Positions 28,031 through 38,000 of a stretch of DNA of 64,000 nucleotides are shown in pieces. The translations under genes were made by a program, and so were the position numbers. Below the pieces are notes generated by a model. The model searched no databases. It worked only from the letters and a program-made list of their open reading frames with translations, and was not told where the DNA came from. Where the stretch lies: the NCBI RefSeq assembly GCF_002115755.1, contig NZ_JFKA01000002.1, forward strand, positions 620,001 to 684,000, in the 5' to 3' direction. Source of the DNA: Thalassospira mesophila (lineage in GTDB: Bacteria > Pseudomonadota > Alphaproteobacteria > Rhodospirillales > Thalassospiraceae). How positions within the stretch are numbered: position 1 is the first letter of the stretch; every line of letters begins with the position of its first letter.

Positions 28031-28444
28031 ATGCTAAATGCCGCGACACCGTTATTATGCGTTGCCAATATCGAACAAAGTACCGGGTTTTATCAGTGCT
28101 TTGGTTTTGCGCTGGTGGCGCGCACCCGCGATGACGCACGCGGCGAAATCGTTTGGGCCATGCTGGCAAACAGCGAGGCGAAACCGGGGCGCGATCCGAT
28201 CCGGCTGATGCTGGCCGCCCATGGCGGGGTGTCGCATGAAGAACGCAAGATGCGGCCATCCTTTAGTGCGATGGTGTGGTATCTGGAATGTGATGATGTG
28301 CCGGCATTGTTTGCGCGGCTTGGTAATGGCGGATATGCGCCTGAACCGATAGAGATGCTGGAAGACGGCAGTTTGCAGTTTTTTGTGCGTGACCCGGATG
28401 GCTATGAGATTGCCGTGACGGGCGGCGGCACCGTGCCCGACTGA
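28031..28444 (+). CDS. VOC-superfamily (glyoxalase/bleomycin-resistance-like) protein
   Basis: A 137-residue single-domain protein with two beta-alpha-beta-beta-beta modules: ATPLLCVANIEQSTGFYQCFGF at the start, then MVWYLECDDVPALFARL and the closing QFFVRDPDGYEIAV. The usual metal ligands are at least partly present (Glu in the final GYEIAV strand), so it may bind a metal, but no substrate can be given. It lies convergent to greB, 47 bases apart. Confidence 0.8.
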   Translation: MLNAATPLLCVANIEQSTGFYQCFGFALVARTRDDARGEIVWAMLANSEAKPGRDPIRLMLAAHGGVSHEERKMRPSFSAMVWYLECDDVPALFARLGNGGYAPEPIEMLEDGSLQFFVRDPDGYEIAVTGGGTVPD

Positions 28445-28491
28445 TTGGCGGGGCCTGCCAGCATTGAAGCGCATTCTCTGGTATGGCCGGG

Positions 28492-28971
28492 TTAGTCCGG
28501 ATAATGGATTTTTAGCACTTCAAGCTCGTCTTCGCCCGCCGGGGTGCGCAGCGTGATGACATCGCCGACCTGACGTTTCATCAGCGCCCGGGCAACCGGG
28601 GACACCCAGCTTATTTTGCCTTTCAGGCTTTCGGCTTCGTCTTCGCCGACAATGCGAATGGTTTTTTCTTCGTCGCGGGCATTCACATAGGTGACTTCGG
28701 CCCCAAAAAAGATGCGCGAATGGTCGGGCTGGTCTTCAGAACGCACAATAACGGCATCCTCGATGCGTTTGCGCAGGTAACGCACCCGGCGGTCGATTTC
28801 GCGCAGGCGTTTTTTGCCATAGATGTAATCGCCGTTTTCGCTGCGGTCGCCATTGCCCGCCGCCCACGACACAATCGCCACGGTTTCGGGCCGGTCCTTT
28901 TTCCACAAACGGTCCAGTTCGGCGCGAAGCGTGGCAAGCCCTTGGGGGGTGATGTAAATTGGTTTGTCCAT
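28492..28971 (-). CDS. greB: transcript cleavage factor GreB
   Basis: Rescues backtracked RNA polymerase by stimulating cleavage of the transcript 3' end. The 159-residue protein has the N-terminal coiled coil with the acidic tip GDRSENGDYIYGKKRLREIDRR, where the acidic residues at the tip contact the active site, and the C-terminal FKBP-like domain with SWVSPVARALMKRQVGDV. The KKRLREIDRRVRYLRKR stretch favours GreB over GreA. Monocistronic as far as can be seen. Confidence 0.93.
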   Translation of the reverse strand: MDKPIYITPQGLATLRAELDRLWKKDRPETVAIVSWAAGNGDRSENGDYIYGKKRLREIDRRVRYLRKRIEDAVIVRSEDQPDHSRIFFGAEVTYVNARDEEKTIRIVGEDEAESLKGKISWVSPVARALMKRQVGDVITLRTPAGEDELEVLKIHYPD

Positions 28972-29107
28972 GCAGGGCTTTTATCGCAAAGACGGGGCGA
29001 GGCAAAGAGGGATCGCAGGGGCCGTTAAGTGGTTAGAGACAGCAGAGACGAAACAGGTAGCATTAATTTGCAATGCTGCCTGTTTGTCATGGTTTTGCGG
29101 CGGGGCG

Positions 29108-30352
29108 TTATGCCTTGCTGGCAACGCGATGTTCGGTGCGAAGGGCGGTATCGTTGATCGGGATATGGATGAGGGCGGCGAAAATGCCAAGGGCGATGGA
29201 AATGATCCAGACGGCATCGAAACTGCCAGTCATGTCATAAAGAACCCCGCCCAGCCACGCGCCAAAAAACGCGCCGATCTGATGGCTGAGCATGACCAGA
29301 CCAAACAGGGTTGCCATATAGCGCGGGCCAAAAACCTGAGCAACGATACCGCTGGTAAGCGGCACGGTCGAGAGCCACAAGGCCCCCATCAGGGCCGAAA
29401 ACAGCCAGATCGAATCAGCCGTTTTTGGGGCCAGCAGAAACACGAAAATCACCAGCGCCCGGGTGCCATAAATAAGCGACAGCCCCCATTTTTTGCGCCA
29501 GCGCCCGCCAAACCAGCCCGATGCCAGGGTGCCGACAATGTTAAACAGGCCAATTAACGCCAGCCCGTTGGCCGCAACCGAGGGCGGCAAACCGCAAAGC
29601 TGGGTAAAGGTGGGCAGGTGGGTGGCAATAACCGCAATGTGAAAGCCGCACACAAAAAAACCGGCATTTAACAACAGGAAACCCCGGTGTTTGCGGGCTT
29701 CGTGGAAGGCATCGATCAGGCTGGACGGGCCAAGGTCGGTGGCGGCGGTGGCACTGCCCGGCGTGTGGTCGGCGCGGCCCGTCAGGGCAAAGGCGGCTGG
29801 CATGATCAGAAGGCTGATCAGCGCGATCATGGCAAGCGCGCCAGCATAGCCAAGGCCGGAATTTAACGCCTGCGTGGTTGGTGCCATAACAAACTGACCA
29901 ACCGAGCCCCCGGCACTGGCAAGGCCCAGCACAAAACTGCGCCGTTCGGGCGGGAAAACCCGGCTGATGGCGGCAAGAACCACGGCAAAGCTGGAGGCCC
30001 CAACGCCAATGCCAATCAAAAGCCCCGCCGTGGCATAAAGGGCAATTGGCGAGGATGCCTGCCCCATAAGATACAGACCCAGCGCATAAAAAACGGTGCC
30101 GCCGACAAGGGTGCGCGTGGTGCCAAACCTGTCTGCCAGCGCCCCGGCAACAGGCGCGGCCAGGCCCCATAACAGGTTTTGAATGGCAAAGGCCAAGCCA
30201 AAGATTGAGGCTGTCCAACCCGTGGCGGTAAGCATATCGGGGATGAACAGGCCCAGAGACGGGCGAATACCCAGATTGACGGCCAAAACCAGCCCGCCAC
30301 AAAGCAGGACCAGCCACGGGAACCATTTGGCGGCTTTAATCGATGGGGACAT
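29108..30352 (-). CDS. MFS transporter
   Basis: A 414-residue major-facilitator protein with 12 predicted membrane segments. The family loop between helices 2 and 3 reads GALADRFGTTRTLVGG, and the corresponding loop in the second half is GWFGGRWRKKWGLSL. FGLAFAIQNLLWGLAAP and MLSHQIGAFFGAWLGGVLYD resemble the oxalate/monocarboxylate transporter branch, so an organic acid is a likely substrate, by inference only. The start has GAGG five bases upstream. A LysR regulator gene lies 61 bases upstream on the same strand and may control it or be co-transcribed with it. Confidence 0.87.
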   Translation of the reverse strand: MSPSIKAAKWFPWLVLLCGGLVLAVNLGIRPSLGLFIPDMLTATGWTASIFGLAFAIQNLLWGLAAPVAGALADRFGTTRTLVGGTVFYALGLYLMGQASSPIALYATAGLLIGIGVGASSFAVVLAAISRVFPPERRSFVLGLASAGGSVGQFVMAPTTQALNSGLGYAGALAMIALISLLIMPAAFALTGRADHTPGSATAATDLGPSSLIDAFHEARKHRGFLLLNAGFFVCGFHIAVIATHLPTFTQLCGLPPSVAANGLALIGLFNIVGTLASGWFGGRWRKKWGLSLIYGTRALVIFVFLLAPKTADSIWLFSALMGALWLSTVPLTSGIVAQVFGPRYMATLFGLVMLSHQIGAFFGAWLGGVLYDMTGSFDAVWIISIALGIFAALIHIPINDTALRTEHRVASKA

Positions 30353-30413
30353 GGTGCCTCGTTATGCCTTGTTACGTTAAAAAGATATGAGGCAGACTAT
30401 GCCGGAGTGAAAA

Positions 30414-31400
30414 TCATGCGTCCAATTCATAGGGTTCATCTATGCGATTACTTTTGTGCATGATGGCTGAGGCGGACGGTGCCTGTGCTTTTGCCCCTGC
30501 TGCATCGGTCACAATTTTGGCAAGGCCATCGAGAACCATGTCGATATCGGCACTGGTGGGGCGGCGCAGCAAAATAACCTTCATCGGCCAGCAGGCATCG
30601 GGGATATCGAGCAGCAAAAGAGAAGGTGCCGAGCGGCTGAGCTGGCAATATCGTTTTGCGGTAATGCCATAACCGATGCCTGCGGCAACCATTTCGATTT
30701 GCAAATCAAGGGCGGAAACTTCGAGTATTTCGCGAAAACTGACACCACGGCGATGGGCCAGAACATTGCCCAAGGCCCGAAACGAGCATCCCTCGGGCAG
30801 CAACACAAGCGGGCGCTCGGCCAGTTCGGCAATGGTGGTTGGCGGGTGGGGATCATCTGCCGGGCCAATGGGAACGATTTCATCGTCAAACAAGGCATCG
30901 AGACGGAAGGATTTGGGCAGATCGCTGCTGGGAATGCCGCCAATGCCGGTTTGCGGTTCGTCCATCGACAGCAAGCCATCAATTTCGCCGCGCCGTAACA
31001 TGGGCAGCATTTCGCTGGCCCAGCCGGACCGCAGGCTGAGTTGTGTCTCGGGGAAATTTTGATGCAATTTGCGAATGGTTTGGGCGGTAACCAGCGGTGC
31101 CACCCCGTGCGATACGCCAATTTTAACCGGGCCGCCGGGCGTTGTGCCGGTTTTGACAATTTCGGCAAAGCCCGACAGGCGGCGCAACAGGTCGCGGGCC
31201 TCGGCCAGGGCGCGCTGCCCCGCCGGGGTCGGGCGCAGGGGTTTTGCGGCGCGGTCAAACAGGATGCAGCCGGTGCGGGTTTCAAGGCGCTGAATGCGCC
31301 GGGTAACGGCAGGCTGGGTTAAACCCAGCCGACCGGCCGCACCATGAAAGGATTTTTCCTCGGCAACGGCGATCAGGGTTTGTAATTCGCGGGTATCCAT
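30414..31400 (-). CDS. LysR-family transcriptional regulator
   Basis: A 328-residue regulator. The N-terminal winged helix (residues 1-60) reads MDTRELQTLIAVAEEKSFHGAAGRLGLTQPAVTRRIQRLE in outline, with the helix-turn-helix around AAGRLGLTQPAVTRRI. The effector-binding domain begins near residue 88 (GGPVKIGVSHGVAPLV). The start at 31400 is preferred: AAGGG lies about 7 bases upstream, and a GTG at 31415 would add only five residues. Placed directly upstream of the MFS transporter on the same strand, it probably regulates that gene and itself. Confidence 0.88.
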   Translation of the reverse strand: MDTRELQTLIAVAEEKSFHGAAGRLGLTQPAVTRRIQRLETRTGCILFDRAAKPLRPTPAGQRALAEARDLLRRLSGFAEIVKTGTTPGGPVKIGVSHGVAPLVTAQTIRKLHQNFPETQLSLRSGWASEMLPMLRRGEIDGLLSMDEPQTGIGGIPSSDLPKSFRLDALFDDEIVPIGPADDPHPPTTIAELAERPLVLLPEGCSFRALGNVLAHRRGVSFREILEVSALDLQIEMVAAGIGYGITAKRYCQLSRSAPSLLLLDIPDACWPMKVILLRRPTSADIDMVLDGLAKIVTDAAGAKAQAPSASAIMHKSNRIDEPYELDA

Positions 31401-31458
31401 ATTGCATCCCTTCACAAGCGCGAACGGTTATGCCCGGCTGCGTTATGATGCAACAAAG

Positions 31459-31473
31459 TGATCGCTATGATCA
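31459..31473. promoter_or_regulatory. possible LysR-type operator
   Basis: An inverted repeat, TGATC, five bases, GATCA, lies 59-73 bases upstream of the LysR start codon. Its length and position suit an autoregulatory site. It is a short repeat and could be chance. Confidence 0.35.
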
Positions 31474-31492
31474 ATGTGATTAATTTTGGTAA

Positions 31493-32695
31493 TTACAGGG
31501 GCGCTACGGGTGAGGCAGCTTGCGGTGTTTGCGCGGTTTTCGCATTGTCCCGTGCCCGGCGTTTGGCCTTGTATGCGGCCGATGCCGCGCTATAGCCGCC
31601 TTCGCCGCCATCGAGAAAGTGAAAATGGGCATCATTGAGCACCGAGGGGACAATGCAGGTCATGATGGCGGTTTTTTGCCGATGCAGGCCAAACTGGATG
31701 CTGTTTTCGTGTTCGGCCCTGGTTAAAATCTGTTCAAGGTCGTCAAGCTGTTTGGCGGAACAATTGACTGTCATGAACAGGGCATCGCCAAACTTGCGAT
31801 AGTCGGTATTCAGGGCGGTATAACGCCGATAATGGGCGGGGTCGAACGCGCCCAGTTTCCAGCCGGTTTTATCAAGGATAAAGGCCAGCGCCGCGGTCAG
31901 GATGACCTTGGCACGCGCGACAAACAATGACCCGCCCAAAGGGCGGCTTGCCAGGGCCTCAAGGGTTAGGCCCGCCGGGGGAAAGCGAAATAACGGGCCG
32001 TTTTCACCAACCGGGTGGGCATGGCGCGGGTCTTCGTCAAGCAGGTAAAGCACGTCATTGACGACAGCATCAAAGGCGGCGCGATTGTCTGTTGGCAAAA
32101 CGATCAGCGAGACGATTGAGCCGTCGTTTGAGGCGGTAATCGACGACCAGCGGCACGACAACCCATTAAGATCGGGCTGGGCACCGGGCGGAGCGGAGGA
32201 CACATGATGGTCGCTGTGGGCCTTCATTTGGGCTTCGGCCCAGTGAACACCTTCGCCGCTAAACATGGCGTAGCTGACGGCATCGGAAACGGCATAGCGC
32301 GCCACACGCACATCGCGCCCGGCGGCGCGGATTTCCGACATTTTAAACAGGGCAACGCGCAGTTCCAGCCCCAGGTTTTCGCGGGTCCAGCGCCGGGTTG
32401 CGCCCAGAGCAATGCGGATTTTATCAATTTGTTCGGGGGCGCAGGCAAAACTGGCCCCGTCGCCACCAAACATGAACGGATAGGCCGAATGGCCCAATGT
32501 GTTGCTAATTGCGGCAATCACGGCGGCCCCGGCCATATTTACCGCCTTGTAGCGCCCCTGTGCCACGGCCTCGGTCGAGGCCACAATATCGGCAATTCCG
32601 ACATACCAGTCATCGGGCAGGGCATGATAACGGGCCGGGTCAAGAATTTGCCGAAAGTCGCTAAAAGTTGGAATGGCAAGGTAGGAATTGGGCAC
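31493..32695 (-). CDS. DUF3095 family protein
   Basis: A 400-residue cytoplasmic protein. The start, YVGIADIVASTEAVAQGRYKAVNMAGAAVIAAISN (key parts ADIVASTEAV and VNMAGAA), and the following FMFGGDGASFACAP match my memory of DUF3095. That family has a nucleotide-cyclase-like fold in its N-terminal half: the aspartates of ADIV and GGDGA sit where cyclases bind metal. The C-terminal part (FGDALFMTVNCSAKQLDDLE, FGLHRQKTAIMTCIVPS) is also conserved in that family. Cyclase activity is not shown by the sequence. It shares direction with slyX upstream, with a 39-base gap. Confidence 0.8.
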   Translation of the reverse strand: MPNSYLAIPTFSDFRQILDPARYHALPDDWYVGIADIVASTEAVAQGRYKAVNMAGAAVIAAISNTLGHSAYPFMFGGDGASFACAPEQIDKIRIALGATRRWTRENLGLELRVALFKMSEIRAAGRDVRVARYAVSDAVSYAMFSGEGVHWAEAQMKAHSDHHVSSAPPGAQPDLNGLSCRWSSITASNDGSIVSLIVLPTDNRAAFDAVVNDVLYLLDEDPRHAHPVGENGPLFRFPPAGLTLEALASRPLGGSLFVARAKVILTAALAFILDKTGWKLGAFDPAHYRRYTALNTDYRKFGDALFMTVNCSAKQLDDLEQILTRAEHENSIQFGLHRQKTAIMTCIVPSVLNDAHFHFLDGGEGGYSAASAAYKAKRRARDNAKTAQTPQAASPVAPL

Positions 32696-32734
32696 ATCTT
32701 ACTCGCTGGGCTGGTAAAAACGGGGTGCCCACCG

Positions 32735-32953
32735 TTAATAATGGGGCGGCGGAACGTCGTCTTCGGGGGCGGTTTGCATGAAATCGTTCATGCGTTTCAT
32801 GTCTTCACCCAGTAAATGGTTACGCCGTTCCAAAACATCAATGCGGTCCCACTGGCGTTTGACCATCATCGACATATCCGTCATTGCCTGATCAAGGTGG
32901 GAAATGCGGGTTTCAAGTTCGATGATGCGGGTTTCAAGGTCTGTATCTGTCAT
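32735..32953 (-). CDS. slyX: SlyX family protein
   Basis: A 72-residue, almost wholly coiled-coil protein (LETRIIELETRISHLDQAMTDMSMMV) ending in the family tail DVPPPHY. SlyX proteins are widely conserved in proteobacteria and have no settled function. The start at 32953 is the only Met before the coiled coil. It probably shares a transcript with the DUF3095 gene. Confidence 0.88.
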   Translation of the reverse strand: MTDTDLETRIIELETRISHLDQAMTDMSMMVKRQWDRIDVLERRNHLLGEDMKRMNDFMQTAPEDDVPPPHY

Positions 32954-33087
32954 GGGGCTCTGTATTTATGGATGGTGGGGAATGCGTCGTTGGCATTGGC
33001 ACTGGGGTTTATCATGCCTGATGCCGGGGTAAACATAAATACAAACCTGTGGAGCATCCTGTGTGGCACGCTGTGGTGCAAAACACA

Positions 33088-33117
33088 CATCCCCCCGGCG
33101 ACAGGGCCGGGGGGATG
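33088..33117 (-). terminator. rho-independent terminator
   Basis: A 12-bp perfect stem, CATCCCCCCGGC (33088-33099) with GCCGGGGGGATG (33106-33117), and a six-base loop. On the minus strand it is followed by a T-rich TGTGTGTTTTG. It would end the transcript of the dehydrogenase gene at 33165-34049. Confidence 0.75.
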
Positions 33118-33164
33118 ATGGCGAATGCGTGAATGTCACAAGCTGGCAGGCCAGGGGTAGAAAA

Positions 33165-34049
33165 TTAGTCTTCTTCGTAGATTTTGATCAGGGCGGAATG
33201 GTCCAGCTCGCCATCGCCAAGGTCGATCAGTTCGTCGTAAAGTTCCATTGCCAGACGCGCCATTGGCAGTTCCAGCCCCAGATCGGTTTCGGAAAATTCA
33301 AGTGCCTGATAAAGATCCTTGCGCTGGGTGATGGCGCGGCCGCCGGGTTCGAAATTGCGTTCGATCATGCGTTTGCCATGTTCCTGCAAAACAACGGAAT
33401 CGGCAAAGCCGCCGGTTAGCGCCTCGCGCAGGCTGGCAATATTAACCCCGGCTTCTTCGGCCATGGAAAAAGATTCGGCAATGGCCGCAATGGTAACCCC
33501 AACAATCATTTGATTGGCGGCCTTGGCAATTTGCCCGGCACCGGCCTGCCCGACATGGGTAACACGGTTGCCCAGCACCTTGAAAATACGGTCAACCCGC
33601 TGAAAAATATCTGGCTCTCCCCCCACCATGATCGACAGCGTGCCCGATTGCGCACCTTGGGTACCGCCTGATACCGGGGCATCAAGCCATTCGCCGCCAG
33701 CATCTTCGACCGCATCGGCAAAACGGCGTGTGGCATCGACCGATGTGGTGCCCATGTCGATGACGATGGTGTCTTCTTCCAGACCATCAAGAACGCCGTC
33801 TTCGCCCATCAGCACATTTTCAACCGCGTCGGTATCGGCGACACAGATAATGACAATGGTGGCATTGGCCACGGCATCGGCCGGGGTGGCGGCGGTTTCA
33901 ACGCCCAGATCCTCGAACATGTTTAATGTTTCGGGGTTGCGGGTGGTTACCGTCAGTTTGGCACCCGCCTTTTCCAGATTAAGGGCCATCGGGCGCCCCA
34001 TAAGCCCCAGTCCGATGAAGGCTATGTTTTCGCCTGCCAGTGCGGTCAT
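33165..34049 (-). CDS. beta-hydroxyacid dehydrogenase (3-hydroxyisobutyrate / tartronate semialdehyde reductase family)
   Basis: A 294-residue NAD(P)-dependent enzyme. The Rossmann fold begins IAFIGLGLMGRPMALNLEKAG; the substrate-binding motif is DAPVSGGTQGAQSGTLSIMVGG; the catalytic-lysine helix reads GQIAKAANQMIVG (Lys in the GAGQIAKAANQ segment). Members reduce tartronate semialdehyde or oxidise 3-hydroxyisobutyrate, and the sequence does not decide between them. The start at 34049 has AGGGAA upstream; the frame extends to 34157, but the added part has no Rossmann relation. Monocistronic, with a terminator downstream. Confidence 0.88.
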   Translation of the reverse strand: MTALAGENIAFIGLGLMGRPMALNLEKAGAKLTVTTRNPETLNMFEDLGVETAATPADAVANATIVIICVADTDAVENVLMGEDGVLDGLEEDTIVIDMGTTSVDATRRFADAVEDAGGEWLDAPVSGGTQGAQSGTLSIMVGGEPDIFQRVDRIFKVLGNRVTHVGQAGAGQIAKAANQMIVGVTIAAIAESFSMAEEAGVNIASLREALTGGFADSVVLQEHGKRMIERNFEPGGRAITQRKDLYQALEFSETDLGLELPMARLAMELYDELIDLGDGELDHSALIKIYEED

Positions 34050-34262
34050 GACGGTGTGTTCCCTTTGTTCGTGCAAATTATTCAACGAAGACGGTGCGCC
34101 ACCGCAAGGATGGTGCAAAAATGTTGGCATTCCCGCGCAAACAAACCGGTCCTGCAAAGGATGCCTGGTAGGTGCGGTGGGGGTTTTAGCGTGCGATCTT
34201 TACGTTTTAATGTGGCAAATCAGCGTCGAAATGCGTGGGTTCCTGCGGCAGTGCCGGTGGAT

Positions 34263-34676
34263 TTATACGTCGCCGGGGCGCAAATAACGGGCGGCCATGG
34301 CCCGTTCGATGGCAGAGCCAACCAGACGATCAATATCAAGCCGGTGGCGGATCAGTTCGAGAATGCGCAGTTCTTCCTGGCTGATCTCGCCGTCCGACAG
34401 CACGATTTCGCAGGCAAACACATAAGCTGTTTCACGCATTTTTTTCGACAGGGCGTCGCGGATCAGGATAAGGGTATTGTCGAGCCCGTCTTCTTCGCCC
34501 AGACGTGCGGCGCAATCGCGTGTGACCTCGGTCAGGCGTTCGCTGTCAAATCCGGCGAAAACGGGAAGGTATCGAACCCGTCGCGCCATGGCCGAAAGTT
34601 CGGCGTCGGTAATGTCGTTGTCTGCCGCAGATACCATCACCATGGTGTAGATCAATGCGTCTTGATGCGAAATCAC
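34263..34676 (-). CDS. TerB-like protein
   Basis: A 137-residue helical protein of the TerB/DjlA N-terminal-like superfamily. Two acidic helix-loop-helix motifs are visible: ALIYTMVMVSAADNDITDAELSAM near the N-terminus and VFACEIVLSDGEISQEELRILELI near residue 85, each with the D/E-rich metal-like loop (AADNDITDAE, LSDGEISQEE). The start codon is GTG at 34676 with AGGAG about 8 bases upstream. The family occurs in tellurite-resistance and other contexts; its presence alone does not show resistance. Confidence 0.82.
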   Translation of the reverse strand: MISHQDALIYTMVMVSAADNDITDAELSAMARRVRYLPVFAGFDSERLTEVTRDCAARLGEEDGLDNTLILIRDALSKKMRETAYVFACEIVLSDGEISQEELRILELIRHRLDIDRLVGSAIERAMAARYLRPGDV

Positions 34677-34938
34677 CGTTGTTCTCCTCGACAGTCCGGG
34701 TTTGACAAGGGCGTGAGGGCCGACCGGCCATAAGCCGCATCGTTCCCCAAGTTAGAACGGGAACCGGTTACCCGCAACTGTTTAACAGCGGGGATGGGCG
34801 AAAATTTTGTTTGCAAAGCATTTGAAAAAGAACCGTCGGGCCGTGTTTTTTCGGGGTGACACAAGGCGAAATCCGGATTTTGAATTAAATCAAGGGTTGA
34901 TAATAAAACATATAATTCATCTAACAGGAGCCGTTGGT
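34677..34938. other. intergenic region upstream of the 33-codon ORF
   Basis: An AT-rich divergent region between the TerB-like gene and the c-di-GMP gene. It should hold promoters for both. No repeat or operator stands out to me. Confidence 0.35.
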
Positions 34939-35040
34939 ATGAGGAATGCGGGGAAATGCCCAGCGGTGCAAAAAGCCCTTTGCAGGGTGGTGGTGAAAAG
35001 CTATGGTCGCGCAGCTATAACAAAAACAGATAGAAAATAG
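34939..35040 (+). CDS. possible 33-residue small protein or leader ORF
   Basis: ATG at 34939 has AGGAG eight bases upstream (34926-34930) and the frame ends with TAG at 35038-35040, eight bases before the start of the PAS-GGDEF-EAL gene. The product would be basic (VVVKSYGRAAITKTDRK at the end) with two Cys. The downstream gene has no convincing ribosome-binding site of its own, so the small ORF may couple translation. It is not a known peptide and could be fortuitous. Confidence 0.35.
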   Translation: MRNAGKCPAVQKALCRVVVKSYGRAAITKTDRK

Positions 35041-35048
35041 CTGGGTAA

Positions 35049-38000
35049 ATGGGAGCTAATATTTCAATTGACGTCGCCACGTCAGTAGCGGCACTGGTTT
35101 CGTGTGACCGTGTGCCTGCGGCAGTTATTGTTCCTGACCGGCAAGTGGTGATGGGCAATGCGGCATGGGCTGCCGTGTTTGGCGTGCCGATGCCCGAGGT
35201 GCCCGCATGGCAAGCCGTGAGCACCTGCTGGCAAATCTCCGAGGTTATCGATCGCGCCCGGTTAAGCCCCGATATGGTTGAACCGCAAGGCGAGACGTTT
35301 GTCATTCCGGTTGCGGGGATGGCACAGCATTATTTTTTGGGATGGTGGCTGCCGCTTGAAGGCGGGAATGTTATTCGGGTTGTGATTTTGACGCAGCAAG
35401 ACCGGCTGATGTCATCGGGGTTGATGATTTCACCCTTGCCGGTTCTGGTGTTGGGGAAGGACGGCGCATTTCGCCACGGCAATGCCGCCGCCGAACTGGT
35501 GGCGCTGGCCGTGGGGCTGCCCAATGTTGCGGCCTTGGCGATCCCCAATGGACAACGCCCGTTAAGCGGCCCGGCCGAACCCGACGAAACCATGCGCTCG
35601 GTTCATTACGGGCAGCGTATTTTTCAATGGCGGCGGACCTTTTTGGCCGATAATGGCGGCATTGCGCTGTTTGGCCGTGATTGCACCCGCGAGGAAAGTT
35701 ATCGCCGGGCGCTGGAACACGCGGTACACGGCATTGTTGATTTATCGGCCGACGGGCGGGTGACAGCGGTTAGTGATGCGGTGGCACCGCTGTTTGGTTT
35801 TGAGGATTCCCTTTCGGTTAAACGGGCCTATCTGGTTAATCCCGAAGCATTTTATGCCCGCGATGATGATTTTGTTGAATTGCGCCAGCATTTGCGCCGG
35901 GGTAACGGGTTTAGCGGCCGCGAAGTTGAAATGCGCCGTCAGGATGGCAGCCAGATATGGGTGCGGATGAATGCCACCATCATTCATGGTGAAGGCGGCA
36001 TTTTGCTGGGTTATAGCATCACCCTGATTGATGTGACCAAAAGCCGCCAGGCCGAGCATGATTTGCGCCGCCGCCAGGAACGATATCGCGCGCTGGTGCA
36101 AACCGCAGGCAGCGTGATTATGTTTCTCGATACCGAAGGGCGGATACTGGAATATAACCGCGAAAGCGAATGGACCTTTGGCTATTCGTGGATGGAGGCG
36201 GCGGGCCGGAACTTTTTTGATTTACTGGTGGTGGAACGCGAGCGCCGCCTTGTTGCCACCCGCATTCACCGCATGATCGCCGGTGAAATTATCAAGGACG
36301 AAGTGATATCCATTCGCCGCAAGGACGGTGAAATTCGCCTGTTGCAATGGAATGCCCGCGCCCATTTTGCCGAAAACGGCAATGTTGGCGGGGTGATTTG
36401 CATTGGCCAGGATGTGACCGAGCGAACCGCCGTTGAACGTGCCCTGCGTTTGGCCGAAGAAAAATATCGCGGCATTTTTGAAAATTCAGCCGAAGGGCTG
36501 TATCAGGCCAAGCCGCTGGGGCCGTTATTGTCGGCCAATCCGGCTTTTGTATCGATCCTTGGCTTTAGCGACGAAAGTGAACTTATTCTTAAAAAGGCGC
36601 AGGCCAGTGACGGGTTTTATTTGCAACCGGGCATTCGGTTGCAATTTACCGGGCGATTGTTGCGCGATGGCATTGTGCAGGGGTTTGAAGCCGAACTGCG
36701 CCGCGGTGATGGCAAAATTATCTGGATTGAGGAAAACGCCCGCCTGATCCGGGATGATCGCGGGGTGCCGGTTTTGATTGAAGGATCTATTACCGATATT
36801 ACCGACCGCAAACGGTCGGAAGCGCGTATTCAGTTTTTGGCCCATCATGACGGGTTAACCGGGCTTCCCAACCGGACGCTGTTTCAGGAACGCCTGGCAA
36901 GTGCGGTGGCGCGCGGCAAGCGCGAGCATAGCAGTTTTGTTTTGATGCTGTTTGATCTGGATAATTTCAAGGACATCAACGATACGCTGGGCCACCCGAT
37001 TGGCGATTTGTTGCTGCAAGGGGTGGGCGAACGCATGCGGGTGCGGCTGCGCAACGAGGATGTGGTGGCCCGCTTGGGCGGCGATGAATTTGCCGTATTG
37101 CTGCACGAGCCCGGATCGGCCGAGGAAATAGCCCTTGTTGCCCAGCGCCTGATTGAACGGGTAAGCGAGCGCTTCATGCTCGAAGGCAACGAGGTTCTGG
37201 TGTCGACATCGGTGGGGATTTGCGTTTATCCCAGAGACGGGCGCGACGAAAAAGACCTTTTGCGCAATGTTGATCTCGCCCTTTATTGTTCCAAGGCCGA
37301 AGGGCGCAACCGGTATCATTTTTTTGAAACCCGGTTGCAGTTGGAGGTACAGGAACGCAAGGCGCTGGAGCGCGATTTGTCGCGCGCGATTGCCAATGAC
37401 GAGTTCGAACTGTTTTACCAGCCGATCATTGATGTGATTGATCACAAGATTATTGGCATGGAAGCCCTGGTGCGCTGGTTCCATCCGTCGCGCGGGATGG
37501 TCAGCCCGGTCGATTTTATTCCGGTGGCCGAACGCATGGGCATTATTGCCGAAGTGGGCAAATGGGTTTTGAACAATGCCTGTATTCAAACCCGTAAATG
37601 GCGTGAAGCCGGGCTGGGCAAACTTTTGATTTCGGTGAACCTGTCGCCGCTGGAGCTCGCGCGCCACGAGGACCTGATTGAAAGTGTGGGCAATGCCCTG
37701 GAACGCACCGGGCTGGACCCGCACCAGTTGCAGTTTGAAGTGACCGAAGGGGCAATGATGGCCAACCCGCGTGAAGCGGCGATTACGCTGGGCATGTTGC
37801 GCAATCAGGGCATCAGAATTGCGATTGACGATTTTGGCACCGGCTATTCGTCGCTGGCGTATTTAAAGCGGTTTCCGGTGGATAAACTGAAAATTGACCG
37901 GTCGTTTATTGTTGATATGGACGAAGAAGACGGCAATTCGGCCATTGTGCGTGCGGTGGTGTTTATGGCGCGCTCCTTTGGTATGTCGGTCAATGTCGAG

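Noticed and set aside
29541-30326. 261-residue open frame on the minus strand overlapping the MFS gene in another frame
   Set aside because: The MFS reading frame has clear membrane segments and family loops; this frame is Cys/Arg/His-rich noise.
34807-35040. 77-residue frame upstream of the c-di-GMP gene
   Set aside because: It has no ribosome-binding site at its first Met; only the shorter internal ORF from 34939 has one, so that version is reported instead.
36855-37724. 289-residue open frame on the minus strand
   Set aside because: Antisense to the GGDEF-EAL part of the c-di-GMP protein; composition is rich in His and Gln as expected from reverse reading.
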